A stretch of 64,000 nt of DNA from GCA-2687025 sp964473525 (GCA_964473525.1 CAYYPK010000006.1:230356-294355); one strand, 5' to 3'. Positions 48,989-58,376 are shown, counted from the first letter of the stretch. The notes: generated from the letters alone by a model not told the origin. Program-made: numbers and translations.

Positions 48989-50922
48989 GCGACGACGCCC
49001 TGCCGCGCCTCGCGTGGCCTCGCGGACGCGTTCCTCCAGTCGAATTCGACGACGCGCTCGCCCACGCGGAACACCCAGAGCTGGTCGTCTGCGCGTCGAC
49101 TGAGGTACGGGTCTGGAGGGGTCTCGCCGCCCGACGCCCAGGTGAATGCCGTGGCGTTGCGCCAGACTCGGCATGTTCTGCCGTGGATCACAGTCGGGAC
49201 CATCGCGTGCCGCAGTCCTTGGCCCCCCTCTCCGTATCGCTTGCGGAACGGCAGAGGCACGGACGTGCGCTTCACGCCGTCCGGCGTCATGGGGACGAGG
49301 TTGAGCGGCGCTCTACACCGTGGCCCGCGGTAGGCAGTGTGCCACCGTAGCTCGAACGGCACGTCTTCTTTGCCCTCAATGTCGTCCACCACGAAGAGCG
49401 CGTTGGGCTTCACGAACAGCAGATGCCGCACGAAGCGCGTGACCCGGCTCCGACCCGGATACGCGGGCGTGGCGTCTCCAACGATGTGGTCCAGACCCGG
49501 GGACGTCGTCAGATGCACGATACGCGCGCACGCGTCCCGTAGATGGCCCCGGCCTCCGGCGAAGGCGCTCGCGCCGCTGCCGATCTGCCCTGCCCCATGG
49601 GCGAGCAGCGTGTTGTGGTGGCGCGTCTCCTTCCCGCCGTACCCGTCGTCGGCGAGGAGCCACTGACCATTGGCGAAGATGGAGACGTGGTTGGCGTCCG
49701 GGTGCGCGTGTCCGTCGCCCGGGTCGTAGTCGAACACGTCGCGCGCGCGGTGGCCGGCGGGAGGGCCGCAGCGGAACACGACCATCGAGGCGTCATCCTC
49801 CCAGCCTGACCGGCACACGACTGTTCCGGTGTCGTCGAAGTGGGCCGTTGGCTCCAGGGCGTCGAGCGTCTCCGTCGCTGCTGCTGGGTCGTCCCACAGC
49901 AGGCTCAGCCACTCAGTATTCGGCGCGTCGACGCCAGCGTCCTCGACCTCCGCGGCCAGCCACCGCGCGTGTGCATCGCCGTGTAGGGAGGCCAGACGAC
50001 GCAACGCCAGCCCCGGCCCGCTTCGGTGCGCGCGCGTCGCGTCGCCCAGGTCAACGACACAGTCTTCACGCGACCAAGAGGCGCGCGGCACCGCCATGTA
50101 GAGAGCGTATCGCGGCGCCGCCCGCAGCCAGGGATGGTCGTGCAGATCCACGCCAACGAGCTCTTCCGCGAGATGCGTCAGCTTCAGGAGATGCTCAACG
50201 CCGACTTCCCAGTGACCCAGCCCCTCGTGGCCCGAGCCGTCGTGCGACAGCGCGTCCAGACACGCGCGGAGCTTGTGGAGGGCTAGCCATACCCACGAGC
50301 CCGCCTCCTCGTCCTCCTCGAAGACAGAGAAGCCGGCCGCTGCCAGGGCACACGCGGCGACAGGAAGTCGGTGGCTCAGGTACGCCCGATGCCACGACAC
50401 GCTCTCGCGCTGAATCGCGTCGCAGAGCGCCGACGCGCGTCGACGTAGCGTGTCGCCAACGACGCTGCGTGTTGCGTCGTCGAGCGCGTCACGTGTCCAA
50501 TCGTACAGCGCCGCCAGGCCGAACAGTTGTCGGCACGCGGAGACGCACACGCCGTCGTATTGACCCAGGCCCCATGTAGGGTACGCGCACGAGGCGTTCG
50601 CCCACGACGAGGCCGCGTCGAGATACTTGCGGTTCTGCGTGACCAGATGCACGAACGCGAGGTGGGCGACGGCGTCGCCAACGGGCTGTTGCCAGACCTG
50701 TTGACCCGCCGAGCCCGGGTCGTCGTCTCGGTACGCCGGGGGCTCGCGACCCGCCAGGGCGTCCGCGATGGCGATGGACCTGCGCCACATGGTGGCCTGC
50801 GGGCCAGCGATTTGCTCCCGCAGCGTGGCGAGCCGCGTGCTCGTGACGAACAGCCGCGGGCCGCCGACGGGGAGCGCGGCCAGCGCCCGCGCGACGGTGT
50901 CGCGGTCCAGCGAGAGAGCCAT
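48982..50922 (-). CDS. Heparinase II/III-family polysaccharide lyase-like protein
   Basis: This is a 646-residue protein from ATG 50922 (GGAGGCGCC upstream). No signal peptide is visible, unusual for a lyase acting on external polymer. Residues ~60-320 form an alpha/alpha toroid (LAFVHLVTQNRKYLDAASSW, LFGLAALYDWTRDAL, HRAYLSHRLPVAACAL, GHEGLGHWEVGVEHL). Residues ~370-640 form the beta-sandwich, with the family signature DGHAHPDANHVSIFANGQWL and DDGYGGKETRHHNTLL, whose His/Tyr residues are candidates for metal binding and catalysis. Such enzymes cleave uronic-acid-containing glycans. Sulfatases and transporters that often accompany them are absent here. Confidence 0.83.
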   Translation of the reverse strand: MALSLDRDTVARALAALPVGGPRLFVTSTRLATLREQIAGPQATMWRRSIAIADALAGREPPAYRDDDPGSAGQQVWQQPVGDAVAHLAFVHLVTQNRKYLDAASSWANASCAYPTWGLGQYDGVCVSACRQLFGLAALYDWTRDALDDATRSVVGDTLRRRASALCDAIQRESVSWHRAYLSHRLPVAACALAAAGFSVFEEDEEAGSWVWLALHKLRACLDALSHDGSGHEGLGHWEVGVEHLLKLTHLAEELVGVDLHDHPWLRAAPRYALYMAVPRASWSREDCVVDLGDATRAHRSGPGLALRRLASLHGDAHARWLAAEVEDAGVDAPNTEWLSLLWDDPAAATETLDALEPTAHFDDTGTVVCRSGWEDDASMVVFRCGPPAGHRARDVFDYDPGDGHAHPDANHVSIFANGQWLLADDGYGGKETRHHNTLLAHGAGQIGSGASAFAGGRGHLRDACARIVHLTTSPGLDHIVGDATPAYPGRSRVTRFVRHLLFVKPNALFVVDDIEGKEDVPFELRWHTAYRGPRCRAPLNLVPMTPDGVKRTSVPLPFRKRYGEGGQGLRHAMVPTVIHGRTCRVWRNATAFTWASGGETPPDPYLSRRADDQLWVFRVGERVVEFDWRNASARPREARQGVVAY

Positions 50923-50998
50923 GGCGCCTCCGACATGGTGAGTCCATGTCTGAACGCGCGCGGCGCAGGTCATGTTCACGTCGGCGGCGTGCGGAGGG

Positions 50999-51610
50999 CT
51001 ACTCGAGGTATCCGCGCTTCGTCGCTTCCCCAGACGAGGCGTCGAAGTCGTACACCAGCGGCACGCCCGTCGGAATGTTGAGGTTCAGCACCTCTTCCTG
51101 CGTCATGCTCTCCAGGTGCATCGCTAATGAGCGCAGCGAGTTGCCATGCGCGACGATGAGCACGTCCTTACCAGCCTTGAGGTCGGGCTCGATGTGCTCA
51201 CTCCAGTACGGGAGCACGCGCGCGGCGGTGTCCTTGAGGCTCTCGCCGTTGGGTGGCGGCACGTCGAAGCTACGGCGCCAGATATGCACCTGCTCGTCGC
51301 CGAACTTCTCCGCCGTCTCCGCCTTATTGAGCCCCTGAAGGTCGCCGTAGTGCCGCTCGTTGAGCGCCTCCTCGTAGGTCGTGGGCAGGTCGCCCAACCC
51401 GGCCGCCTCGAGCGCGATATCCATCGTGCGGTTCGCGCGCTTCAGCACGGACGTGTATACGTGGTCAAACTTCCAGCCCGCGAGCTTCGCCCCCGCGTCC
51501 TTCGCCTCCGACTCCCCTAGCGGCGACAGATCTACGTCGACCCATCCCGTGAACTTGTTCTCTAGATTCCATTGCGACTGTCCATGTCGCAGCAGCACGA
51601 GCACGCCCAT
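50999..51610 (-). CDS. gpmA: 2,3-bisphosphoglycerate-dependent phosphoglycerate mutase
   Basis: This 203-residue glycolytic enzyme interconverts 3- and 2-phosphoglycerate. It has the phosphohistidine motif LLRHGQSQWNLENKFTGW (His9), the FTGWVDVDLSPLGESEA block specific to dPGM, NERHYGDLQGLNKAETAEKF and the second His in VLIVAHGNSLRSLAMHLE. It is slightly shorter than the E. coli enzyme (~250), as in many bacteria that lack the C-terminal tail. It stands alone on this strand between the heparinase-like and GGGP synthase genes. Confidence 0.95.
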   Translation of the reverse strand: MGVLVLLRHGQSQWNLENKFTGWVDVDLSPLGESEAKDAGAKLAGWKFDHVYTSVLKRANRTMDIALEAAGLGDLPTTYEEALNERHYGDLQGLNKAETAEKFGDEQVHIWRRSFDVPPPNGESLKDTAARVLPYWSEHIEPDLKAGKDVLIVAHGNSLRSLAMHLESMTQEEVLNLNIPTGVPLVYDFDASSGEATKRGYLE

Positions 51611-51676
51611 CTTCTGTTCCCATCTCTGGTGGTCTGGCGTTGCTGAGTCGTGCGGAGCGGCCGGCGCCGTTTCGGG

Positions 51677-52438
51677 CTACTTGGCCGACCGATGCACCGC
51701 GCTAGAGAATTCTTGCAGAAGCTGGGCGCTCCCGTCTCCCTCCAGCACGTTACCGGTCACGATGAAGTGCGCTCCGGCGCGCACTTTTGCTGCCGCGGTC
51801 TCGGGCTTCGTGATGCCCCCACCGACGATCACCGGCAGATCCGTGTAGGTGCGGGTGCAGCGGATCATCTCGTCGGGCACAGACCACTTCGCGCCGCTTC
51901 CACCCTCCAAATACAGCATGCGCATGCCCAGGTACTGCGCCGTGAGCGCGTGCGCCATGGCGATGTCCGTCTTGTCCCGCGGGATCGGGAACGTCCCGCT
52001 CATGAACTGCACGGATGTGTACACGCCGCCCTCAATGAGCAGATAGGCGGTCGGGATCGCCTCCAGCCCGTGCTCCCGGATGATCGGGGCCGCGCGCACC
52101 TGCTCGCCAATGAGGAATTCCGGGTTGCGGCCGCTGAGCAGGCTGAGGAACAGAATCGCATCCGCGTGCGGCGTCAACTGCGTCGAGCCGCCAGGGAAGA
52201 GCAGCGTCGGCAATCCAGACGCCTCGCGCAGGCCCTGCACGGTACGGTCGAGACTGTCGCGCATGAGGAGGCTGCCGCCGACTAGGAACGCATCGACACC
52301 CGCGTCCACCGCGGCTCCCGCCAGCTCGCGGACGCCAACGTCGTCCACGCTATCGGGATCGACGAGCACGAGGTACCCCGCGCCGCGTTGCTCCACGACG
52401 CGTGTCAACTGGTCGAGAACGGATGGGTCCGGCGACAT
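51677..52438 (-). CDS. Geranylgeranylglyceryl phosphate synthase family protein (PcrB/GGGPS)
   Basis: This 253-residue TIM-barrel prenyltransferase joins a polyprenyl diphosphate to sn-glycerol-1-phosphate. Family blocks are LVLVDPDSVDD, DAFLVGGSLLM, LPTLLFPGGSTQLTPHADA, AYLLIEGG, LYLEGGSGAKWSVPDEMI and VIVGGGITKPETAAAKVRAGA; the latter carry phosphate-binding Gly. It resembles the larger group II enzymes of archaea and Bacteroidetes, not the heptaprenyl PcrB of Firmicutes, but I cannot run a phylogeny. The product would be an archaeal-type ether lipid precursor. The ATG at 52438 opens the frame. No other archaeal-lipid gene (G1P dehydrogenase, DGGGP synthase) lies in the window. Confidence 0.87.
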   Translation of the reverse strand: MSPDPSVLDQLTRVVEQRGAGYLVLVDPDSVDDVGVRELAGAAVDAGVDAFLVGGSLLMRDSLDRTVQGLREASGLPTLLFPGGSTQLTPHADAILFLSLLSGRNPEFLIGEQVRAAPIIREHGLEAIPTAYLLIEGGVYTSVQFMSGTFPIPRDKTDIAMAHALTAQYLGMRMLYLEGGSGAKWSVPDEMIRCTRTYTDLPVIVGGGITKPETAAAKVRAGAHFIVTGNVLEGDGSAQLLQEFSSAVHRSAK

Positions 52439-52712
52439 GCAGGCGGCCTCAAGGGTGCATCATGGCTGGCAAACGCAGTATAGCGAACGTGCCAAGACCC
52501 GGCAATGGCTGCCTATTCGTCGCCAGTACGTCGCTGCCTCGCCCACCGGTGACCAACACGGGCAAACCGGCCATGGTGCGCGTCGCCGTCTCTCCGATCC
52601 CACGAGCAGGAGGCCCGCGTTGGCGTCGCGCCCTTCCACCGATTGGCGGCCGACCGTATGATTCCCTGGATGCAACGCGGCGGTCAGGGCAACGTAGGAG
52701 GAGGCGGACACT

Positions 52713-53477
52713 GTGGGCACGGTCAGAGTCGCGATGGCGCAGATGCTGGTCGAGGGCGGCGAGCCAGACGCGAATATGGCCCGCGCTGTCGCGCGCGTGG
52801 CCGACGGCGCGGAGCACGGGTGTGACGTTGTGCTGCTGCCCGAATGCATGGACCTTGGATGGACGCACCCCTCCGCCAGGGAGCTCGCCGACCCGATCCC
52901 AGGGCCGAGGACGGAGCTTCTCGCCGAGGCCGCCAATCGCGGGGGTGTCTACGTCGTCGCGGGTCTCACCGAGCGCGCTGCGGATGGGGCGCGCAACACG
53001 TCGGTGCTCCTGTCGCCGTCGGGTGACATCCTGCTCCAGCACAGCAAGATCAACCTGCTGGACATCGCCCGAGATGTCTACACGCCCGGCACGTCGCTCT
53101 CGGTCGCTGACACGTCGTTCGGAGTGGTGGGCATCCCCATCTGCGCGGACAACTTCGGCGGGTGCTTGCACTACTCGCGTTCTCTCATAGGCATGGGAGC
53201 GGACATCATCCTATCGCCGTGCGCGTGGGCGGTGCCGCCGGGCTTCGACGATGAAGAGACACCGTACGGTGGCCTCTGGCTTGATTCCTACGGCACGCTT
53301 GCGCGCGAGAGCGGCGTACCGGTCGTTGGCGTGAGCAACGTCGGCCGCATGACGGGCGGCCCTTGGAATGGCCACGACTGCATCGGCCGGTCGCTGGCCA
53401 TCGGCCGTGATGGCGAGATAGCCGCACACCTGCCGTTCGGCGCGGACGCCGACTGCGTCAGCGTCGTGACTATGTAG
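52713..53477 (+). CDS. Nitrilase-superfamily carbon-nitrogen hydrolase
   Basis: This 254-residue amidase has a GTG start behind a strong AGGAGGAGG site. The catalytic triad is Glu44 (VLLPECMDLGW), Lys112 (QHSKINLLD) and Cys144 (GIPICADNFGG). The C-terminal half has VPVVGVSNVGRMTGGPWNG and GRSLAIGRDGEIAAHLP. The length and motifs suit an omega-amidase, carbamoylputrescine-hydrolase or related branch; the substrate is not decidable here. A PhyH gene follows after 67 bases on the same strand and may be cotranscribed. Confidence 0.9.
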   Translation: MGTVRVAMAQMLVEGGEPDANMARAVARVADGAEHGCDVVLLPECMDLGWTHPSARELADPIPGPRTELLAEAANRGGVYVVAGLTERAADGARNTSVLLSPSGDILLQHSKINLLDIARDVYTPGTSLSVADTSFGVVGIPICADNFGGCLHYSRSLIGMGADIILSPCAWAVPPGFDDEETPYGGLWLDSYGTLARESGVPVVGVSNVGRMTGGPWNGHDCIGRSLAIGRDGEIAAHLPFGADADCVSVVTM

Positions 53478-53544
53478 GTGACCCGGCCAGCTCCCACGGT
53501 GACGCACCGCGCGCGCGAACACACGGCAAGCCAGCGAGGAACCC

Positions 53545-54291
53545 ATGCACGACATCTTCACGGACTACACGTTCGGCCCGGCCGAACGCGAGCGTATGGA
53601 CGCGGACGGACACTACGTGCTGCCCGGTATCCTCACACAGCCAGCGCGCGCGGGCCTTACCGGGTCGTTGGCACGCCTTGAGCAGCTGCGCGCCGAACTC
53701 GACGACCGTCCGAACCGGTACGCCGCGGAGTACGATGCGTATCTGGCGTCGCTCATCGCGCATCCCCAGCTTGTCGGGCTAGCGCGCGCGATCCTTGGCG
53801 ACGACGTGCGCTACGACCACTGCGTGACGCTCAACCGCCCAGGCGGGAACGGCGGCATCAGGTGGCACTCGCACTCTTACGGCGAGGAGCGCCCTGAGCT
53901 CGGCTTCGTGCGCATCTTCTTCTACGTCAGCGGCTTCACGAAGGACGACGGCGGCCTCAAGGTCGTGCCTGGCAGCCACCTCCTACGCGACGCGAAGCTC
54001 CACGCCCGGACAGACGACGACTTGCGCGACGGTTGGATGCGCGGCAAGACGAACCCCGACACCGGCGAGGAGTTCGTCATTGAGGGCCTCGACGCTGCCA
54101 GCGGGTCCGTCGCCGTCATGTGGACGCACGCGGCGCACGCGGTCACGCCCAGGAAGCGTGCTAGCGACACGCGCTGGTGCGTGGTGTACGCCTACCGCAA
54201 TCCTGGCCTCCCGTCGCGCGCGCGGTGGGTCACCCAGGAATTCGAGCAGCGACCCCCCGTGGGAGCAGAGGCCCTTCTCCCGCTCTACTAG
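53545..54291 (+). CDS. Phytanoyl-CoA dioxygenase (PhyH) family protein with His-x-His in place of His-x-Asp
   Basis: This 248-residue protein of the Fe(II)/2-oxoglutarate oxygenase fold has IRWHSHSYGEE (His108, His110), the strand ELGFVRIFFYVSGFTKDDGGLKVVPGSH and a distal His (195 or 198, MWTHAAHAV) with Arg210 (DTRWCVVYAYR). The usual iron triad is HxD...H. Here the Asp position is His, so the metal site is altered; Glu114/115 could compensate. Similar WHSH variants may form a subfamily. The ATG at 53545 is preceded by GAGG ~10 bases upstream. Activity may differ from typical PhyH or be lost. Confidence 0.82.
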   Translation: MHDIFTDYTFGPAERERMDADGHYVLPGILTQPARAGLTGSLARLEQLRAELDDRPNRYAAEYDAYLASLIAHPQLVGLARAILGDDVRYDHCVTLNRPGGNGGIRWHSHSYGEERPELGFVRIFFYVSGFTKDDGGLKVVPGSHLLRDAKLHARTDDDLRDGWMRGKTNPDTGEEFVIEGLDAASGSVAVMWTHAAHAVTPRKRASDTRWCVVYAYRNPGLPSRARWVTQEFEQRPPVGAEALLPLY

Positions 54292-54437
54292 GGCGCCAAC
54301 GCCGACGCCCGGGTAGGTGGGCAACCCTCTGAGACGGCGCGTCAGCGCGTTTCTGTGCGCCGCCGCGCGTTTCCGCCGTATGATATGGTTGCCGGTTGCG
54401 ATCGCGTGTCCGTCGTCGACCCGAGGGCGAGTCTCCG

Positions 54438-56021
54438 ATGTCAGAACGGCTCATGTACGGCTGGCGGGCGAAGCTGTTCCTGTCGGCCATCACCCTCATT
54501 GCCTTCGTCATCATGGACCGGTGGGCGGCCTCCTACTCCTCCGCGCAACAGGAGGGCGCCCTGACCCGCGTGGCCGCCATCGCCGAGGTCGTCGACGTGA
54601 GCACCGGCGATGTCGTGTACCTGCGCGACGGCACAACGCTCGTCGGGCGCATCACTGAATGGGACATGTACGGCACGCTGACGTTCCACGACAGCGGCGG
54701 AGGGGTCTCCGAGCTCAAGAAGGGCCGTGGCCCACGGGATGTCGTGCGCACCCTGGAGCAGCAGGATCAGGTCTTGACCATGCGCGTGCTGACGTGGCCG
54801 CGCTCGCTGCGGGCGGCCGGGAATCCCGATTTCCGCGGAACCCGAGTCGTCGTTGGCAACCGGTTCCAGGGGCGCTTCGTCGACCGGGTGCTACGCCTCG
54901 GGGACCGCCTCTTCATCGAAGTACCCATGAAGCGCACCGACCGCATTGAGCGCGTCGAACTGCGCGAGTACTTCCGCACGCCCTTTCTCATTCGCTTGAC
55001 GGGCGCCCTCGCCGTAACCCTCATGCTCGTCGGCGGCGTGAAAGGCCTACTCACCATGGTCGCCACGCTCACGTCCGTGGCGATGCTCCTTGGCGTGCTG
55101 GTGCCAGGCCTGCTAGGGTCCGCAGCCGTCGCAGCTCGCAACGGCGCGTGGATCGTGGCCTGCATCTGCCTCGTCGGCGGCGCAGGATGGATCCTCTTCC
55201 GAGTCATCGACCCCGACAGCCGGGACCGGCTAGCGCGGCGCATGAAGACGCACTGGTACAGAGGCCCAGCGTGGCTGGTCGGTGGTGGGCTCGCGGGCGC
55301 GGCGACGTGGGCGTGTCTGAGCATGATCGGTCAGAGGCCGCTGCTGCTCGCGCTCTTCGTGTCGCTTGTCGTGACCATCATCACATTTGCCGTCATCACG
55401 GGGCTGAGTCCCAAGGTCATCTCGGGCTCGCTAGGAACCGTCGGCGGCCTGCTCGCGTGCGGCCTCATCTCCTACGTTGCCAGCCGCATGCTGTGGTTCA
55501 CTGGGCTCGCCGTGGAGCTGGGGTATCTCGACCTCGGCGTGATGCTCTGGAGGACGCCCGAGGCGCGTCCCTGGCCGTTCGTCGAGTTCCTGACCGCCGG
55601 GCTGGTTGTCGCCGCGTTGGGCGCCATGATGGACGTCTCGATGTCCGTGTCCTCTACGATCTACGAGGTGAAGCGCGCGAACCCGAGGATCACCCCCGTC
55701 GAGGCGATGAAGGCCGGGTACAACGTCGGCAAGGACATCATGAGCACCATGACGGACACGCTCATATTCGCGTTCATTGGCGCGGACCTTGTGTTCATCG
55801 TCATGCCCGGGCTGACGTTCCAGGAGGCGGGAAAGCTCTACCCGTTCGTGCGCGTGCTGAACGACGAAGCGACGGCCGTCGAGGCCATCCACGCGCTGAT
55901 GGGTACTCTGGGCCTGGTGCTGGCCATCCCGATTAGCGCGTTCATAGCCGGCCTGCTGACAGCCAAGTTCACCGTACGGCAAGCATATGCCGACGACAGC
56001 CCGGAGGCCCGCGGCGCGTGA
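54438..56021 (+). CDS. YibE/F-like membrane protein with extracytoplasmic insert (first of pair)
   Basis: This 527-residue protein starts at ATG 54438 (GAGGGCGAG upstream). A membrane segment at ~11-27 is followed by a ~150-residue outer beta-rich domain (DVVYLRDGTTLVGRITEW, FRGTRVVVGNRFQGRFVDRV). About eight membrane helices come after it from ~185 onward. The YibE/F hallmark is GAMMDVSMSVSSTIYEVKRANPRITPVEAMKAGYNVGKDIMSTMTDTL (cited by position ~400-448). The family is poorly understood; members are multi-pass membrane proteins suggested to be transporters. It overlaps the second YibE/F gene by four bases (GTGA). Confidence 0.85.
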   Translation: MSERLMYGWRAKLFLSAITLIAFVIMDRWAASYSSAQQEGALTRVAAIAEVVDVSTGDVVYLRDGTTLVGRITEWDMYGTLTFHDSGGGVSELKKGRGPRDVVRTLEQQDQVLTMRVLTWPRSLRAAGNPDFRGTRVVVGNRFQGRFVDRVLRLGDRLFIEVPMKRTDRIERVELREYFRTPFLIRLTGALAVTLMLVGGVKGLLTMVATLTSVAMLLGVLVPGLLGSAAVAARNGAWIVACICLVGGAGWILFRVIDPDSRDRLARRMKTHWYRGPAWLVGGGLAGAATWACLSMIGQRPLLLALFVSLVVTIITFAVITGLSPKVISGSLGTVGGLLACGLISYVASRMLWFTGLAVELGYLDLGVMLWRTPEARPWPFVEFLTAGLVVAALGAMMDVSMSVSSTIYEVKRANPRITPVEAMKAGYNVGKDIMSTMTDTLIFAFIGADLVFIVMPGLTFQEAGKLYPFVRVLNDEATAVEAIHALMGTLGLVLAIPISAFIAGLLTAKFTVRQAYADDSPEARGA

Positions 56022-57205
56022 AGTTCATCGTCCGGTGGCAGACGCCGATCTCACTTCTCATCGTCTTTGCGCTGACCCACGTGGTCTACACGCGGATGCA
56101 GACACACTCGTCGACCATCGTGGAGCAGAAGGACGCGACGGGACGGGTCGTCGCGCAGTCGGAGTACGTGAAGGGCCGCATCCTTGATGTCGTCCGCGTC
56201 GTGCCCGAGGGCCACTCAGGGAACGAGGCGCACATCCTGGACATCGAGTTACTCGGTGGCGAGTTCGTCGGGCAGCGGGCGCTATTCCGCAACTACGTGA
56301 ACCCCACGGGCTATCCGATGCTCAACGTCAACGCGACGGTGGGTGACATCGTGCTCTGTCGCGTTGGTGGTTCGGGCGAGATACTGAACGCGCGGAACCT
56401 GGTGCAGGACTACAACCGCGACGGCTTCATCGTGGCTCTCCTGGGCATCCTGTTCGCCGTCATCATCATCGTCGGGCGCGCGACCGGCGTGCGATCCGTT
56501 GTCACGATGGTCGTGAACGGCCTCATCCTCTACTACATCATGCTGCCGATGATCCACAAAGGCTATGACCCCGTGTGGACCATCGTCCTAACCTGCGCGC
56601 TCATCTCCGTGCAGTCACGTCTCATCGTGGCTGGGCCAGGGCGCAAGACGTACGCGGCGATCCTCGGCACGGTAGGCGGCGTTGTCATCGCTGGCTTCAT
56701 CGTCATCTACGCCCAGCAGCAGCTGCACTTCACGGGCGTCGAGAAGGCGAACGCCGTCGACCTCGTCGAGTCGAGGTCAGCCGACTACATCGACTTCGCT
56801 GGGCTGCTGCTCGCGGGGATGCTCATCGGCCTGCTGGGTATCGCGAACGACGCCGCCATCGAGGTCGCCTCCGCGATGGAGGAAGTGAACGACGCCAACC
56901 CAAACCTGTCCATACCCAGACTGATGACGTCAGGGATGAACGTCGGGACCGACATCCTTGGCACCATGACGAACACGGTGGTCTTCGTGTACTTCGGCAT
57001 GCGCCTGCTCATAATACTCACCGTCGCGGGCACCGCCATATTCCCGTTTACGGCCATGCAGTTGTTTAGTCTAGGCGTCGTCGCTGCGGAGATCGTGCGC
57101 GTCATCGCGGGGACGCTAGGCCTGGTCATCACGATCCCACTGACCGCGGGGATCTCAGCGCTCCTGCACATGCAGGCTCGTCGTCGCAAGGCGGTGTACG
57201 CGTGA
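56018..57205 (+). CDS. YibE/F-like membrane protein (second of pair)
   Basis: This 395-residue paralogue has a GTG start that overlaps the previous stop. One N-terminal membrane segment (ISLLIVFALTHVVY) precedes a ~100-residue beta-rich outer domain (SEYVKGRILDVVRV, VGQRALFRNYVNPTGYP). About seven helices follow, including the family block LLAGMLIGLLGIANDAAIEV, then ASAMEEV and MNVGTDILGTMTNTVVFVYF. The conserved pattern G-x-x-N/M-D-x-A/S plus D-I-x-x-T-M-T-x-T is present in both copies. The pair probably forms a heteromeric membrane complex. It overlaps the TPR gene by four bases. Confidence 0.88.
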   Translation: MKFIVRWQTPISLLIVFALTHVVYTRMQTHSSTIVEQKDATGRVVAQSEYVKGRILDVVRVVPEGHSGNEAHILDIELLGGEFVGQRALFRNYVNPTGYPMLNVNATVGDIVLCRVGGSGEILNARNLVQDYNRDGFIVALLGILFAVIIIVGRATGVRSVVTMVVNGLILYYIMLPMIHKGYDPVWTIVLTCALISVQSRLIVAGPGRKTYAAILGTVGGVVIAGFIVIYAQQQLHFTGVEKANAVDLVESRSADYIDFAGLLLAGMLIGLLGIANDAAIEVASAMEEVNDANPNLSIPRLMTSGMNVGTDILGTMTNTVVFVYFGMRLLIILTVAGTAIFPFTAMQLFSLGVVAAEIVRVIAGTLGLVITIPLTAGISALLHMQARRRKAVYA

Positions 57206-58269
57206 GCGGCCGGTGGCGGGCGGCCCGTCTCGGCGTGTTCGAGGCAGCGATCCTCGTCGCGCTCGTGACGAGTATCGTGTGGCGGGTCAACGCGGATCGA
57301 TCCGGCGCGTCGCCCGCGCCTCCACCAGACGCGAGGCCCGCCGATGCTCTCCTGCGAAGCGCGGATGCCGCGTACGAGCACGGACGCCTCGCCGAGGCCA
57401 GCGCGCTGTATTCGGACGTGCTGCGCGCGGACGACGGCAGCGTCCACGCGCGGGTGAGGCTGGCGAACGTCTTCCACCTGAATAGCTGGAACGCGAGCGC
57501 GCTCACGATGATAGACGAGGCGCTTACGCTGGAGCCGACGAACGCGGTCGCTCGTCTGCTGCGCGCGAAGGTGTACCGAGACGATGGTGAGGGCGCCCTC
57601 GCGGTCGCTGAATACGAGGCGCTGCTCGAGACGCAGCCGCGGAACACCGAGGCGCTCTACTATGTCGGCACGAGCTATCAGGCGGCGCGGCGCTTCGACG
57701 ACGCCATCGTCGTCTACCGCAGGGCCGCGGCGGCCGATACCCAGCTAGTCGTCCCGCCATTCGAGCGTGTTCCCTTTGGCATCCAGGCGCGGCTACAGCT
57801 TGGCAGGACGTACCGTCAGCTGTCGCGGGTGCAGTTCCAGGCAGGTGGCTACGCGGATGGCATGTCTCTGCTGGAACTGGCGTTGGGCGCGCTCCGCGAC
57901 GCCCACCAGGTCGTAGCGAGCATCTCTCTGACGGCATACAGCGACGTCCGAGCGGAACTGACGTCGGCGTTGTCGTTCAAGATGACCATGCTACGGCGCG
58001 CCCAGCGCCCGGAGACGGACGTGCTCGCCGTGGTCGAGGAGATGGTCGTCGTCGATCCCGACGATGTTGCGGCGTGGCTCGACGCAGGTCAGATTCGCAG
58101 GCGGGCGGCGCGCACCCGGGCGGACCTTGAGGTCGTCGAGACGTACTTCGCCCGCGCCTACGAACTCGACCCGAGGGATCTGGACGCCCACACGAACCTG
58201 GTGTCCGTCCGCCAGGACTTGGAGCGGAGTGACGCCGACCTGCTGCTGATACTCCGCGACGTGCCGTAG
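57202..58269 (+). CDS. Membrane-anchored TPR protein of the YibE/F operon
   Basis: This is a 355-residue protein with a GTG start overlapping the second YibE/F gene (GTGA). One membrane segment at ~11-30 (LGVFEAAILVALVTSIVW) leaves the rest outside. TPR units lie between ~50 and ~345: ADAAYEHGRLAEASALYSDV, MIDEALTLEPTNAVARLLRA, ALYYVGTSYQAARRFDDAIV, YFARAYELDPRDLDAHTNLV. Coupling to both YibE/F genes suggests a periplasmic adaptor for that complex. No similar trio is known to me. Confidence 0.82.
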   Translation: MSGRWRAARLGVFEAAILVALVTSIVWRVNADRSGASPAPPPDARPADALLRSADAAYEHGRLAEASALYSDVLRADDGSVHARVRLANVFHLNSWNASALTMIDEALTLEPTNAVARLLRAKVYRDDGEGALAVAEYEALLETQPRNTEALYYVGTSYQAARRFDDAIVVYRRAAAADTQLVVPPFERVPFGIQARLQLGRTYRQLSRVQFQAGGYADGMSLLELALGALRDAHQVVASISLTAYSDVRAELTSALSFKMTMLRRAQRPETDVLAVVEEMVVVDPDDVAAWLDAGQIRRRAARTRADLEVVETYFARAYELDPRDLDAHTNLVSVRQDLERSDADLLLILRDVP

Positions 58270-58376
58270 ATCCTCGCAGACAGCCAGGGAAGCCTTCGCC
58301 TACGCCCCGCGACCCGTTCGCACGGTCGTGCGTCCTGAGTGGCGGCAGTGGCGCGCGGCGGCGTGCCAGCCAGGCT

